In this document: positions 43,889 through 53,212 of the stretch, in pieces | How the letters are laid out: each line of letters begins with the position of its first letter | Position numbering within the stretch: the stretch's first letter is position 1 | Translations under genes and position numbers: made by a program | NCBI RefSeq assembly: GCF_018688315.1 | Contig: NZ_CP061315.1 | Location: 1,116,001 to 1,180,000 of the forward strand | Origin: Polynucleobacter sp. AP-Kolm-20A-A1 | GTDB lineage: Bacteria > Pseudomonadota > Gammaproteobacteria > Burkholderiales > Burkholderiaceae | Direction: 5' to 3' | DNA: 64,000 nucleotides | The notes under the pieces: model-generated | What the model saw: only the letters and a program-made list of their open reading frames with translations | Database searches by the model: none | What the model was told of the DNA's origin: nothing

Positions 43889-45259
43889 TTAATTCACCTT
43901 CATTGCCGCATCAATTGCATCACTCAGTGCGCTACAGAGAAACTCAACCTCTTCTGGTTTAGAGATGAATGGTGGGCCAACAGCAATGCAGTCACCTGCT
44001 ACTCGCACAAGCGCACCTCTTTCAATGCAGGCTTCCAATACTTTCATTGAGCGTAGGCCTGGCTTGCCTGGAACAGGGTCTAGATCCACTGCACCAGATA
44101 AACCCATATTGCGAATATCCAGAATTCCCGATTTACCCTTCAGGGCATGCAAACCATTTTCAAGAACCGGCTCTAATGCTTTTGCGCGATTGACCAAATC
44201 ATCAGATTCAAAAATATCCAAGACGGCATGTCCTGCAGCTGTAGGTATTGGATGGCCTGAGTAGGTGTAGCCATGGAAGAACTCAATAGCCTGCTCTTGC
44301 CCACCGTTCGCAATAATGCTGTCGTAGATATCACCTCTCACGATGACGCCGCCCAATGGAATTACGCCATTTGTAATAGCCTTAGCGAAAGTAATCATGT
44401 CTGGCACAACCCCAAATCGATCAGCGCCAAAGTTGGCACCCAAACGACCAAAGCCTGTAATGACTTCATCAAATATCAATAAGATGCCGTGCTTAGTACA
44501 AATCTCACGAATCTTTTGCAAGTAACCTTCGGGAGGAACAATCACTCCAGTTGATCCTTGTACAGGCTCCAAGATAACCGCAGCAATCGTATTGGCATCA
44601 TGAAGCGCAACAATCTTTTCTAATTCATCAGCTAAGTGAGCGCCCCAAGTTGGTTGACCTTTTGAAAAAGCCATTTGAGAGAGATTCAAGGTATGCGGCA
44701 AGTGATCAACGCCAGGCATCATCATGCTGGCGAACATCTTGCGATTGGCAACCATGCCGCCCACTGAAATTCCACCCATGCCGACGCCGTGATAAGCGCG
44801 ATCACGACCAATCATGCGCGTGCGTGAGGCATTACCCATGACACGGTGATAGCCAATAGCAATCTTCAAGGCCGTATCGACTGCTTCTGAGCCAGAATTG
44901 GTAAAGAACACCTTATCCAATCCCTTTGGCGCCATCGCCGCAATACGACTAGCCAGACGAAATGTTGCTTCACTGGCCATCTGGAATGCTGGGCAATAGT
45001 CCATGGTTTCATATTGCTTTTGAATAGCTGCACCAATACGTGGATCAGCATGCCCTAAAGGGGAGCACCAAAGGCCCGATAAACCATCAAATAACTTTCG
45101 ACCCTGATCGTCAAAGTAGTAAGCTCCCTTAGCAGACTGCATGATCTTAGGATGCTGATGAAAGTAGCGATTTGGTGTGAACGGTATCCAGTAGGCTGAC
45201 ATATCAATTCCGCCACCGTTGACACTGCTATGTTTTGTCTCTGTTTTGCTTGTTGTCAT
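43889..45259 (-). CDS. Class III omega-aminotransferase
   Basis: 456 residues from the ATG at 45259. PLP-dependent transfer of an amino group, in the beta-alanine/omega-amino acid:pyruvate subgroup by style. Motifs: LFDGLSGLWCSPLGHADPRI, FFTNSGSEAVDTALKIA, RAYHGVGMGGISVGGM, LILEPVQGS-type segment, LLIFDEVITGFGRLG and FAKAITNGVIPLGGV with the PLP lysine. It is divergent from a solute-binding protein gene, which may supply a substrate. Exact donor unknown. Confidence 0.88.
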   Translation of the reverse strand: MTTSKTETKHSSVNGGGIDMSAYWIPFTPNRYFHQHPKIMQSAKGAYYFDDQGRKLFDGLSGLWCSPLGHADPRIGAAIQKQYETMDYCPAFQMASEATFRLASRIAAMAPKGLDKVFFTNSGSEAVDTALKIAIGYHRVMGNASRTRMIGRDRAYHGVGMGGISVGGMVANRKMFASMMMPGVDHLPHTLNLSQMAFSKGQPTWGAHLADELEKIVALHDANTIAAVILEPVQGSTGVIVPPEGYLQKIREICTKHGILLIFDEVITGFGRLGANFGADRFGVVPDMITFAKAITNGVIPLGGVIVRGDIYDSIIANGGQEQAIEFFHGYTYSGHPIPTAAGHAVLDIFESDDLVNRAKALEPVLENGLHALKGKSGILDIRNMGLSGAVDLDPVPGKPGLRSMKVLEACIERGALVRVAGDCIAVGPPFISKPEEVEFLCSALSDAIDAAMKVN

Positions 45260-45325
45260 ATTTTTTAGTTTTCTTGATCTAAACCACTTACGCAATTTTC
45301 TACTACTATATAACTGATCACATTC

Positions 45326-46318
45326 ATGGACACAAAAATGAAAGTATTTAAATCTCTATCCATTGGTTTAGTTGGCGGACTACTCTTATCCGCATCAGTT
45401 TATGCAGCCCCAGATATTGATTGGCCTAAAAAGCCTATCGTTGCCGTGGTGTCTTTTCCTGCCGGTGGCTCTACCGATATTTTTGCGCGCAGTGTGACTG
45501 CCCCGCTATCCGAAGCACTTGGGCAATCGATTGTGGTGGAGAACAAACCTGGTGCGGGCGGCATGATTGGCTTGCAAGCAGCTGCCAAGGCTGCCCCTGA
45601 TGGTTACACCATCCACATTAGCGCACTTACCAATCAATCTATTTCAACAGCGCTCTTTAAAAATCCGCCTGCAGACTTACAAAAAGATTTTGCTCCTGTT
45701 GCACTCATCGGGACAATTCCACATCTCATTGTTGTGAACCCAACAGTGCCAGCAAAAAATTTGCCAGAGTTAATTGCATTCATTAAATCCAAAAAAGGCG
45801 AATTTAATTACGCCTCTCAAGGTAACGGCAGCCTTTCACATCTCGAATCCACTTTATTTATGCAGCGCATTGGCGCAACTGGCACACATATTCCCTACAA
45901 AGGTAGCAGCTTTGCTTTGCCTGACTTGATTGCTGGCAATACGCTCATGATGTTTGATAGTGTGACCGCCTCCCTGCCTCATATTCAGAGCGGCAAGCTA
46001 CGCCCTATTGCTATTGCAGCAGCAGAGCGTTCCCCTTTAATGCCGAATGTGCCAACTTTAGGCCAAGATGGTATGAAGCAGTTTGATGTCGAGAACTTTT
46101 ACGCCATTTACGTTCCAAAAGGAACTTCACCTGCGATCATTGCAAAGTTAGAGCGAGAAATTCGGAAGATTTTGACCAATCCAGATTTCAAAGCACGTAT
46201 GGCAACCCAAGGCATCCATCCACAATTTGCAAACTCAGAGCAGTTAGGACTAATTACCGCCTCTGAAGCCAACAAATGGGAGAAGGTAGTAAAGTCAGCA
46301 AATATTAAAGTTGATTAA
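45326..46318 (+). CDS. Bug-family (tripartite tricarboxylate) solute-binding protein
   Basis: 330 residues. Signal peptide SIGLVGGLLLSASVYAAP, then the Bug fold: WPKKPIVAVVSFPAGGSTDI, ENKPGAGGMIGLQAAAKAAP, ASQGNGSLSHLESTLFMQ, IPYKGSSFALPDLIAGN. Such periplasmic proteins are very abundant in Burkholderiales and often lack their TctAB membrane partners nearby, as here. The ligand is usually a carboxylate. A gamma-glutamyltransferase-like gene follows after 22 bp. Confidence 0.9.
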   Translation: MDTKMKVFKSLSIGLVGGLLLSASVYAAPDIDWPKKPIVAVVSFPAGGSTDIFARSVTAPLSEALGQSIVVENKPGAGGMIGLQAAAKAAPDGYTIHISALTNQSISTALFKNPPADLQKDFAPVALIGTIPHLIVVNPTVPAKNLPELIAFIKSKKGEFNYASQGNGSLSHLESTLFMQRIGATGTHIPYKGSSFALPDLIAGNTLMMFDSVTASLPHIQSGKLRPIAIAAAERSPLMPNVPTLGQDGMKQFDVENFYAIYVPKGTSPAIIAKLEREIRKILTNPDFKARMATQGIHPQFANSEQLGLITASEANKWEKVVKSANIKVD

Positions 46319-46340
46319 GCCATTAAATAGATAAGCACTT

Positions 46341-47930
46341 ATGTTGATTTCTCCTCCCTTTGGCGGTGGCCGCGCTCCGGTACTCGCCCGCAACACGGTT
46401 GCCAGTTCCCAGCCCTTAGCTACACAAGCTGGGATAGAAGCACTACAGAATGGTGGCAATGCTGTTGATGCTGCTTTAGCAACCGCCATCACCCTCACCG
46501 TCGTAGAGCCGACCATGAATGGCTTAGGTGGCGATGGCTTTGCAATTCTCTGGGATGGCAAAAAAATACATGGCTTGAATGCTTCAGGCCGAGCTCCTGC
46601 TGCCTGGACGCCGGAATACTTTGCAGGCAAATCCGCCATGGATCTCATTGGCTGGAATACCGTCACAGTACCTGGCATGGTTGCAGGCTGGGTTGAGTTA
46701 TCACGCAAGTTTGGCAAACTCCCCTTCGCACAATTATTTAAGCGTGCGATTGACTATGCGGAAAATGGCTTTCCTGTATCACCGGTAATTGCACGTCAAT
46801 GGCGTGAAGCGATTCCGATTCTCAAGAATCAACCTGGTTTTAGTGAATCATTCTTGATTGATGGTAAAGCTCCGCAAGCAGGTCAAATCTGGAAGTACCC
46901 AGCGCAAGCTAAGACCCTGAAAGAAATTGCCGCCACTGAAGGCGCATCATTCTATAAAGGCCCTCTTGCTCAAAGCATGGTGGACTTTGCACAAGCTTCT
47001 GGTGGTTGCTTCACAATGCAAGACTTTGCAGACAATCAGCCCGAATGGGTTGAGCCGCTAGCCTTTGATTATGGCGACTACACCCTCCATGAAATCCCCC
47101 CTAATGGTTCAGGCATTGCCGCGCAAATTGCTTTAGGCATTTTGCAAGCAGCAAACGTCAAGCAATATCCTGCAAACTCTGCACAGCGCATTCATTTGCA
47201 AATTGAAGCAATGCGTATGGCATTTGCCGATGTCTATGCTTACGTTTCTGATGCTCGCTCTATGCAAATGCCAGTAAGCTCTTTATTAAACAGAGATTAC
47301 TTAGCTAGTCGCGCAGCGATGATTGATCACAACAAGGCCGGCACTTATGGTGCCGGTGATCCGCATTCAGGTGGTACGGTGTATCTATGCGCAGCCGATG
47401 AATCCGGCATGATGATTTCATATATTCAATCGAACTTCAAAGGCTTTGGCTCCGGAGTTGTTGCCCCAGGCGGTATTGCTTTCCATAATCGCGGCATGAG
47501 CTTCCGATTGGAAGATGGACACCCCAATCAAGTAGGTCCAGGCAAGCGCCCTTTCCACACCATTCTTCCTGCATTCCTAAGTAAAGATGGCAAACCAACG
47601 ATGGCATTTGGTGTGATGGGCGGCAATATGCAACCCCAGGGTCATATTCAATTTGTGATGCGCTTTGTGGATGAGTATCTCAATCCGCAGGCATGTTCTG
47701 ATTCGCCACGCTGGCGTATTGATGATTTAGGCAAGCTCACCGTTGAAGCGTCGATGCCAGCAAGCGTTGTCGAAGGATTAAAAGCGCTAGGCCATGAAGT
47801 AGCCGTACAACCAGCCAGCAGCTTGGACTTTGGTAGCGCACAAGCAATTGCCAAAATTAACGATGATGCAGATTCTGCTTACATTGCTGGTAGCGATCAC
47901 CGCAGGGATGGCTTAGCTGCCGGGTTTTAA
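46341..47930 (+). CDS. Gamma-glutamyltransferase-like Ntn hydrolase
   Basis: 529 residues, no signal peptide, so cytoplasmic. Family motifs: SSQPLATQAGIEALQNGGNA, DAALATAITLTVVEPTMNG, LGGDGFAILWDGK and the autoprocessing site before Thr in HSGGTVYLCAADESG. The later GFGSGVVAPGGIAFHNRG and GGNMQPQGHIQ are typical. The lack of a secretion signal and the SGGT rather than TTH context point to the YwrD-like branch, whose substrates are uncertain. Probably co-transcribed with the Bug protein gene. Confidence 0.87.
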   Translation: MLISPPFGGGRAPVLARNTVASSQPLATQAGIEALQNGGNAVDAALATAITLTVVEPTMNGLGGDGFAILWDGKKIHGLNASGRAPAAWTPEYFAGKSAMDLIGWNTVTVPGMVAGWVELSRKFGKLPFAQLFKRAIDYAENGFPVSPVIARQWREAIPILKNQPGFSESFLIDGKAPQAGQIWKYPAQAKTLKEIAATEGASFYKGPLAQSMVDFAQASGGCFTMQDFADNQPEWVEPLAFDYGDYTLHEIPPNGSGIAAQIALGILQAANVKQYPANSAQRIHLQIEAMRMAFADVYAYVSDARSMQMPVSSLLNRDYLASRAAMIDHNKAGTYGAGDPHSGGTVYLCAADESGMMISYIQSNFKGFGSGVVAPGGIAFHNRGMSFRLEDGHPNQVGPGKRPFHTILPAFLSKDGKPTMAFGVMGGNMQPQGHIQFVMRFVDEYLNPQACSDSPRWRIDDLGKLTVEASMPASVVEGLKALGHEVAVQPASSLDFGSAQAIAKINDDADSAYIAGSDHRRDGLAAGF

Positions 47931-47948
47931 ACTTCTTAGCGAATGTTG

Positions 47949-49283
47949 CTATTGAGAATTTGGCAAACAATTTAGGTAGAAGCGCTTAATCTCCTGATCG
48001 CAACTCACATCCTTAGGCTCGATCGGCCTTTGCAGAGAAATACCTTCAATTGTTTTGCAGCGACTCAAGGCAACATAAACCTGCCCTGATGCGAATGCGC
48101 CAGATGAAAGATCGACCTTCACTTTATCCAGCGTCTTGCCCTGGCTCTTATGAATGGTTACTGCCCAAGCTAGCATGAGTGGTATCTGAACATAAGTACC
48201 AATAATGCTGGGAGAGATTTTTCCAGACATCATGTCGTGATCGTAGCGGTAGGACTCCCACTGGTGCCCCATTACTTCAACTGTATTTGAGTACGGCCCA
48301 TTCTTCACCATGACCTTGACCTTGTCTGGCAGAAGCTCGCGCACCACACCTATCGTGCCATTCACCCAGCGCTTTGGAAATCCCGGATCCGTTGCTGTGA
48401 ACATCACCTTAGCGCCTACTTTTAAGGCCAGGTTATTAGCAGATGGCAGATTACGTTCATCAATATTGAACTTGCCTGTGGTTTTACCGCTATAAACTTT
48501 GACATCAGCGTCAATGGCTCGCAGACCTGCGCCGTTAATTTGATCCGCTCTTGCATTGGTAGTAGTCAGGGTAATGGTTTCTTCATCTACCTCTTGGTTT
48601 GCTCTGAAACACTGAGCATTCAGAGTATCAATTGCCTCATCAACATCGTGATTGATCCGAATTCGATTTAATAGGCTTGCAAAGTGCTCGTCTTTTTGGC
48701 GAAAGATCTTAGAGAGCTCCACCATCGTTACATCTTTGCGATGCAGTGCCATTGCGCAGAAAAAATATGGGCCCTCATATCCTCGATCAGCCAATACTTG
48801 CATATCAGAGCTAGAAACCACCGGCGGCAGCTGAAATAAGTCCCCAACAAACATCACCTGAATACCGCCGAAGGGTTTACCTCTTTGCGGACCGTTCTCG
48901 CGCAAAAATAAATCCATTGCGTCCACAACGTCAGCGCGGACCATAGAAATCTCATCAATGATCAGCAAACGAATATCTTTGTAGAGGCGCTTATCCCGCA
49001 GCGGCTTAATATCTTCTTCCGGAAAAATTAAGCGTGGTGGCAGACGGAAAAAAGAATGAATTGTCACTCCCTTCACCTGAAGTGCGGCTACGCCTGTAGG
49101 CGCCACCACTACAACATTGCCTGGAATCGTGTCGCGCAAATACCCAATGAGGGTAGTTTTGCCTGTGCCAGCTTTACCACTAACAAAGATATAGGGATCG
49201 TGACGCTCAATAGCCTCTATGACCGCCTGATAGTCAGGGGTTATCTCAATTCCGGGTGCTTCAGGAGTATTGGCTGGGGTCAT
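47949..49283 (-). CDS. Pif1/RecD2-like superfamily 1 helicase
   Basis: 444 residues from the ATG at 49283; a TTG at 49322 could add 13. Helicase motifs: Walker A VSGKAGTGKTTLIGYLRD, APTGVAALQVKGVTIHSFF (Ia), LLIIDEISMV (Walker B), FVGDLFQLPPV (III), SKIFRQ (IV) and VTIHKSQGKTLDKV plus YVALSRCKTIEGI (V/VI). Pif1-type enzymes unwind 5' to 3' and help replication past barriers. It stands alone and no mobile-element neighbour is seen. Confidence 0.88.
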   Translation of the reverse strand: MTPANTPEAPGIEITPDYQAVIEAIERHDPYIFVSGKAGTGKTTLIGYLRDTIPGNVVVVAPTGVAALQVKGVTIHSFFRLPPRLIFPEEDIKPLRDKRLYKDIRLLIIDEISMVRADVVDAMDLFLRENGPQRGKPFGGIQVMFVGDLFQLPPVVSSSDMQVLADRGYEGPYFFCAMALHRKDVTMVELSKIFRQKDEHFASLLNRIRINHDVDEAIDTLNAQCFRANQEVDEETITLTTTNARADQINGAGLRAIDADVKVYSGKTTGKFNIDERNLPSANNLALKVGAKVMFTATDPGFPKRWVNGTIGVVRELLPDKVKVMVKNGPYSNTVEVMGHQWESYRYDHDMMSGKISPSIIGTYVQIPLMLAWAVTIHKSQGKTLDKVKVDLSSGAFASGQVYVALSRCKTIEGISLQRPIEPKDVSCDQEIKRFYLNCLPNSQ

Positions 49284-49405
49284 GAAAGATTTTGGAGGAT
49301 TTGAGCCTACAAATGGGCTCAAACTACTGATTAGTGTAACGAAAACCCCATGGTCACAATGATTTAATCTAAAATGCCCATTAGCCCCAACAGACTTAAT
49401 GGCCC

Positions 49406-49891
49406 ATGAAAAAAATTCACTTCTCCCTGCTCATTGCTTTACTACTGACCAGCTTTCACGCTGCAGCAGAATGGACCGCAATCGATGAGGAAAAAGGGGC
49501 TTACTATGATGCCGCCTCATTGCAGCCTGAAGGTCAGCTTGTAAAAGTGTGGGCGCTACAAAATTACAAGAAGGCGCTTCCTCTCGGAAATAAAGTTACC
49601 CGATCCAAGAAAATCTTCTTGGAGAATAACTGCCTTAACTCTCAAGTGAGAACGCTGGCCTTTAGCTTTATGACTGAAGAAATGGGTGAAGGCTATCCTA
49701 TTCCTGGCTTTCCACTCATTAGCACCAGTAGCTACGCTAAATGGCGTGCCGTCGAACCCAATAGCTTTGATCAGATCTTATTTAATAAAGTGTGTCGTCC
49801 TAGCGCGCCTTCTACTACTCAGTCACTGCAAGATGGCGAAGAAATCGTTTCTCCAGCTGTTGCGCCAGTGGACGATAAAAACCGAATTTAA
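49406..49891 (+). CDS. Surface-adhesin E-like secreted protein
   Basis: 161 residues. Signal peptide IHFSLLIALLLTSFHAAA, then EWTAIDEEKGAYYDAASLQP, VKVWALQNYKKALPLGNKVT and two cysteines (NNCLNSQ; NKVCRPSAP), followed by a low-complexity tail. It resembles the surface-adhesin protein E family and the protein at 35883-36296. The stop overlaps the convergent flhB stop by 4 bp. Role unknown. Confidence 0.68.
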   Translation: MKKIHFSLLIALLLTSFHAAAEWTAIDEEKGAYYDAASLQPEGQLVKVWALQNYKKALPLGNKVTRSKKIFLENNCLNSQVRTLAFSFMTEEMGEGYPIPGFPLISTSSYAKWRAVEPNSFDQILFNKVCRPSAPSTTQSLQDGEEIVSPAVAPVDDKNRI

Positions 49892-51024
49892 GCCCTAGCC
49901 CGCTGGAACTTGGTAGGCTCTAAATCTGGAAGTGGTCCAACATCTGGTAAATCAAGGCTGCCAGCTTCTTGCTTCATCTCATAAGCCCAGGCTAATACTT
50001 TTGCCACTGCCTCAAACAATTGAAATGGAATAGCCTCGCCAATTTCTAGGCGCGAATACATTAAACGCGCCAAAGGCGGAATACGAGCAATCGGCACTTG
50101 ATGGTCTTTAGCAATATCCTGAATACGCAGCGCTATATCGTCTGAGCCTTTAGCCACAACCACTGGGGCAGCCATCTTCTCCTGGTCATAACGAATCGCG
50201 ACTGAATAGTGCTCTGGATTGGCCAGCACGACGTCTGCCTTTTCAATTGCCGCCATCATCCTTGAGGTAGATAGCTGTCTTTGCTTCTGACGGATCCGCG
50301 CGCGCATTTCTGGGGAGCCCTCAGACTCTTTAATCTCCTGTTTCATCTCTTCTTGAGACATACGCATTTGTTTGCGGAAATTAAACCATTGGAAAAAAGT
50401 ATCTCCAAAGGCAATCAAAATCATTGGGATCAATAAAAATAGAAACCCATAAATAATTAATCGATAGGACTCCGCAAAAGCAACGTTAAGATCTTGATTG
50501 GCAATCATGGTGAGACTGCCCCACAAGCCAACCATATAAGTCAGGCCAACCGATAACAGCAAAGAGGCTTTGAAAATATTCTTCAGCAATTCGACCAGCG
50601 TATTGACAGAGAACATGCGCCCCATGCCACTAATCGGATCTAAGCGATTGCCGTTGAACTTAAATACAAAATAGGGTCTGAATGCGACCAGCGTTAATGG
50701 GGACAAGAAAGAAATCACCCACAGTGGAATCACAATCAGCAGGAGCACACCACAGAATGCTAGGAGAGAACCTGAACCCCAAAGCAAGATGTCATCCAAA
50801 ATACGATTAGGATCGCCGAAGGTTAAGCCGCCCTTCACCATGCGCACCATTTGATCCATAAAGAGCGGGCCAAATGCCAAAAAAGCCATAGGCACAACTG
50901 CCAGCATGGCAAAAGTGGTTAAGTCTCTGGATTGGGGGAGCTGCCCCTCCTCACGCGCTTTCTGTAGCCGCCGCTCGGTGGGGTCTAACGACCGCTCTTC
51001 GTCCTTATCATTCTCTTCTGCCAA
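49888..51024 (-). CDS. flhB: Flagellar export apparatus protein FlhB
   Basis: 378 residues. Four membrane helices (about 35-60, 85-110, 145-175, 185-210) then the cytoplasmic domain whose autocleavage switches export from hook to filament proteins. It begins with TTG, preceded by AAGGA. The cleavage motif at 269-272 is NPEH, not the usual NPTH; the scissile Asn269-Pro270 bond is intact. Family segments DPTERRLQKAREEGQLPQSR and IPFQLFEAVAKVLAWAYEM confirm the call. flhA is not in the window. It is the last gene of the leftward flagellar block. Confidence 0.95.
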   Translation of the reverse strand: MAEENDKDEERSLDPTERRLQKAREEGQLPQSRDLTTFAMLAVVPMAFLAFGPLFMDQMVRMVKGGLTFGDPNRILDDILLWGSGSLLAFCGVLLLIVIPLWVISFLSPLTLVAFRPYFVFKFNGNRLDPISGMGRMFSVNTLVELLKNIFKASLLLSVGLTYMVGLWGSLTMIANQDLNVAFAESYRLIIYGFLFLLIPMILIAFGDTFFQWFNFRKQMRMSQEEMKQEIKESEGSPEMRARIRQKQRQLSTSRMMAAIEKADVVLANPEHYSVAIRYDQEKMAAPVVVAKGSDDIALRIQDIAKDHQVPIARIPPLARLMYSRLEIGEAIPFQLFEAVAKVLAWAYEMKQEAGSLDLPDVGPLPDLEPTKFQRARA

Positions 51025-51098
51025 GCGCTTATTTCCTTGAACTCATTTCTTTGAAACAACCCGGAAATAATACCTCTAAATATTGAAACTACCGGTTT

Positions 51099-51365
51099 TT
51101 AGAGCTTATGGCGCTTCTTGTAGTCCTCAACCATGCTTGGGGTCACGGTAATGGAATAGCAAATAGGTGCAGAAGCACTTTTGGAGGAATAAGCACTGCG
51201 ATAACCACACTGCCTACCGTCTGGATGGGTGCTATAGGGACAAGGACAGATGCCTTTGTAATTTGCGATCGATTCTTTGATGATTTCTTTGGTAATTTCA
51301 TCATCACTCGGACCGCCATAAGCGAATCCAGAGAATAGCACCAGAGCAGCAAGAATAATTTTCAT
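51099..51365 (-). CDS. Small secreted cysteine-containing protein
   Basis: 88 residues. Signal peptide MKIILAALVLFSGFAYG, then ANYKGICPCPYSTHPDGRQC and GYRSAYSSKSASAPICYSIT. The CPCPY...G..CG.RSAYS pattern recurs in small exported proteins across proteobacteria, whose function is not known. It lies between motB and flhB in the flagellar block, so it may share their transcript, but it is not a known flagellar component. Confidence 0.7.
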   Translation of the reverse strand: MKIILAALVLFSGFAYGGPSDDEITKEIIKESIANYKGICPCPYSTHPDGRQCGYRSAYSSKSASAPICYSITVTPSMVEDYKKRHKL

Positions 51366-51389
51366 GATATTAAAAATTATTCAAATTTT

Positions 51390-52262
51390 TTAAGGCTTAC
51401 TTGGTGCAGCCCCTTTTGGTGGCTCTACTTTAAAGACAATATCTTTTTCGTTTTCTGCATTCGGATTTGGAGCCTTCACCTTTGCCTTAGGTGTAAACGC
51501 AGTAATCGTAATACGGCGATTTAATGGGTTACGTGGATCATCTTTGACAAATAAATTATTGTCGGCATACCCAATCACTTCATAGATCTTGCTTTCAGAC
51601 AAGCCGCCAGCAAGCAACTCACGTCTTGCAGCATTTGCACGGTCTGCAGAGAGTTCCCAGTTAGTATAGGTTGCACCTGGACGATATGCAGATCCATCCG
51701 TATGCCCTTCCACCTTAATCTTAAAGCGGGAAGATGACAGCGGCTTGCCAAGCTTTTGCAATACTTGTGCAGTAGTTGCTTCAAGCGTAGAGCTGCCCAA
51801 GACAAACATCGGCTTTTTGTTTTCAGCCAAAGTAATAGTCAGACCATCAGGCGTTTCTTCGATCAGCAGATCGTTACTATTTTTCATCAAATCAGCGTTG
51901 TCTTTGATGAATGCTTCAATTTCTCTACGGAGTTCTTTCAGGCGCTCTAGATAGGCCTTAGCTTCCTCAAGATCATCAATGATGGTTTCGTCTTTGGTAT
52001 CAGACTTATCTTCACCAATGGCATTCGCAGTTGAATCGGCAACTTGATTCTTGGAGTTACCCTTAAAGTAATCCGCAATGCTGTCTTTTTGCGTCTGCGG
52101 AATCATACTCACAATCCACATAATCAAGAAGAACACCATCATCGCCGTCACGAAGTCAGCATAAGCAATCTTCCATTGACCGCCATGAGACATTTTTTGG
52201 CGCTTGCGCGCACGTCTCATGATGTAGACGATCGGTTGTGGATCTTTAGGATCTAAGGGCAC
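51390..52262 (-). CDS. motB: Flagellar stator protein MotB
   Basis: 290 residues. One membrane helix with the proton-binding Asp in WKIAYADFVTAMMVFFLIMW. A plug and linker are followed by a C-terminal OmpA-like peptidoglycan-binding domain (KVEGHTDGSAYRPG, NWELSADRANAARREL, PLNRRITI). The GTG at 52262 is kept because the early QPIVYI segment aligns with MotB N-termini; ATG at 52220 is an alternative. It anchors the motor to the wall and pairs with MotA, 33 bp upstream. Confidence 0.95.
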   Translation of the reverse strand: MPLDPKDPQPIVYIMRRARKRQKMSHGGQWKIAYADFVTAMMVFFLIMWIVSMIPQTQKDSIADYFKGNSKNQVADSTANAIGEDKSDTKDETIIDDLEEAKAYLERLKELRREIEAFIKDNADLMKNSNDLLIEETPDGLTITLAENKKPMFVLGSSTLEATTAQVLQKLGKPLSSSRFKIKVEGHTDGSAYRPGATYTNWELSADRANAARRELLAGGLSESKIYEVIGYADNNLFVKDDPRNPLNRRITITAFTPKAKVKAPNPNAENEKDIVFKVEPPKGAAPSKP

Positions 52263-52295
52263 AGTGGCAACTCTTAAAAATGAGAGTAAATCGGA

Positions 52296-53195
52296 TTAGC
52301 GGTTGCCGCTACGAAGAATATCGCGGGTACGCAATTCCAAATCATCAAATGTTGGACGTTGGTCAGAGTAAAGCACCTTACGACCAAACTCTACCGCAGC
52401 AAACGGCGGGAAATCATTTAAGTATGCCAACAAGATTGCTTTTACAGATGAGAACGGACGCAACTCAACATCGGCATTGTGTTCGAGAATCTTTGCCAAT
52501 GGGGTGACGATTGAGTATGAAAGCAACACACCCAAGAAAGTTCCCACCATCGCAGCAGCGATCTTTTCGCCAATAGATGGCTGGTTGATGGACTGCAAGG
52601 CAATAACTACGCCCATAATCGCAGCCACAATACCAAAAGCAGGCAAGCCGTCAGCCACGGTGTGCACCGCATCTGCAGCTACGCGCAACTCTTCCTCTAA
52701 TACTTCAATCTCTTGCTCCATCAAGCTCTCAAACTGACCTAAGTTCATTGAGCCACCGAGCATCATGCGCATGTACTCAGAGATAAAGCCTGTTAAGCGT
52801 GCATCGTTTAGTACATCAGGATATTTTGCAAAGATTGGGCTGGTGTATGGAGCCTCAATATCTTCTTCAATTGACTTCATGCCATGACGATTGACTTTTT
52901 GAAGCAGCTCAAACATCAAGCAAAGCAACTCTAAGTTCATTGCCAAACCATTTGAATCTGGAACGAAAATAGTCTTCATTGAAGCGCCGATTTTCTTCAG
53001 TACCCTGCCCTTGTTTGAAGCAACCATCGCTCCAAAGGCAGCGCCAATAATGATGACAAATTCCCATGGCTGCCATAAATGATGAAGCGCATTGATTGCA
53101 ACAGTTGGTGTGAGAGTCTCACCCATGGAGCTCACGCCAAGATAGCCGCCAAAAATACAGGCTAAAGCGATAAGTAAACCGATCGATAAATTCAT
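52296..53195 (-). CDS. motA: Flagellar stator protein MotA
   Basis: 299 residues. Four membrane helices (LSIGLLIALACIFGGYLGVS at the start; GLPAFGIVAAIMGVVIAL and GTFLGVLLSYSIVTPLA near the end). The cytoplasmic loop carries the rotor-contacting charged residues (SPIFAKYPDVLNDARLTGFI). It forms the proton channel with MotB. The gene starts 17 bp after flgL, suggesting co-transcription from the flgK promoter. Confidence 0.95.
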   Translation of the reverse strand: MNLSIGLLIALACIFGGYLGVSSMGETLTPTVAINALHHLWQPWEFVIIIGAAFGAMVASNKGRVLKKIGASMKTIFVPDSNGLAMNLELLCLMFELLQKVNRHGMKSIEEDIEAPYTSPIFAKYPDVLNDARLTGFISEYMRMMLGGSMNLGQFESLMEQEIEVLEEELRVAADAVHTVADGLPAFGIVAAIMGVVIALQSINQPSIGEKIAAAMVGTFLGVLLSYSIVTPLAKILEHNADVELRPFSSVKAILLAYLNDFPPFAAVEFGRKVLYSDQRPTFDDLELRTRDILRSGNR

Positions 53196-53212
53196 GATGA
53201 ACCTAGTAGCTG

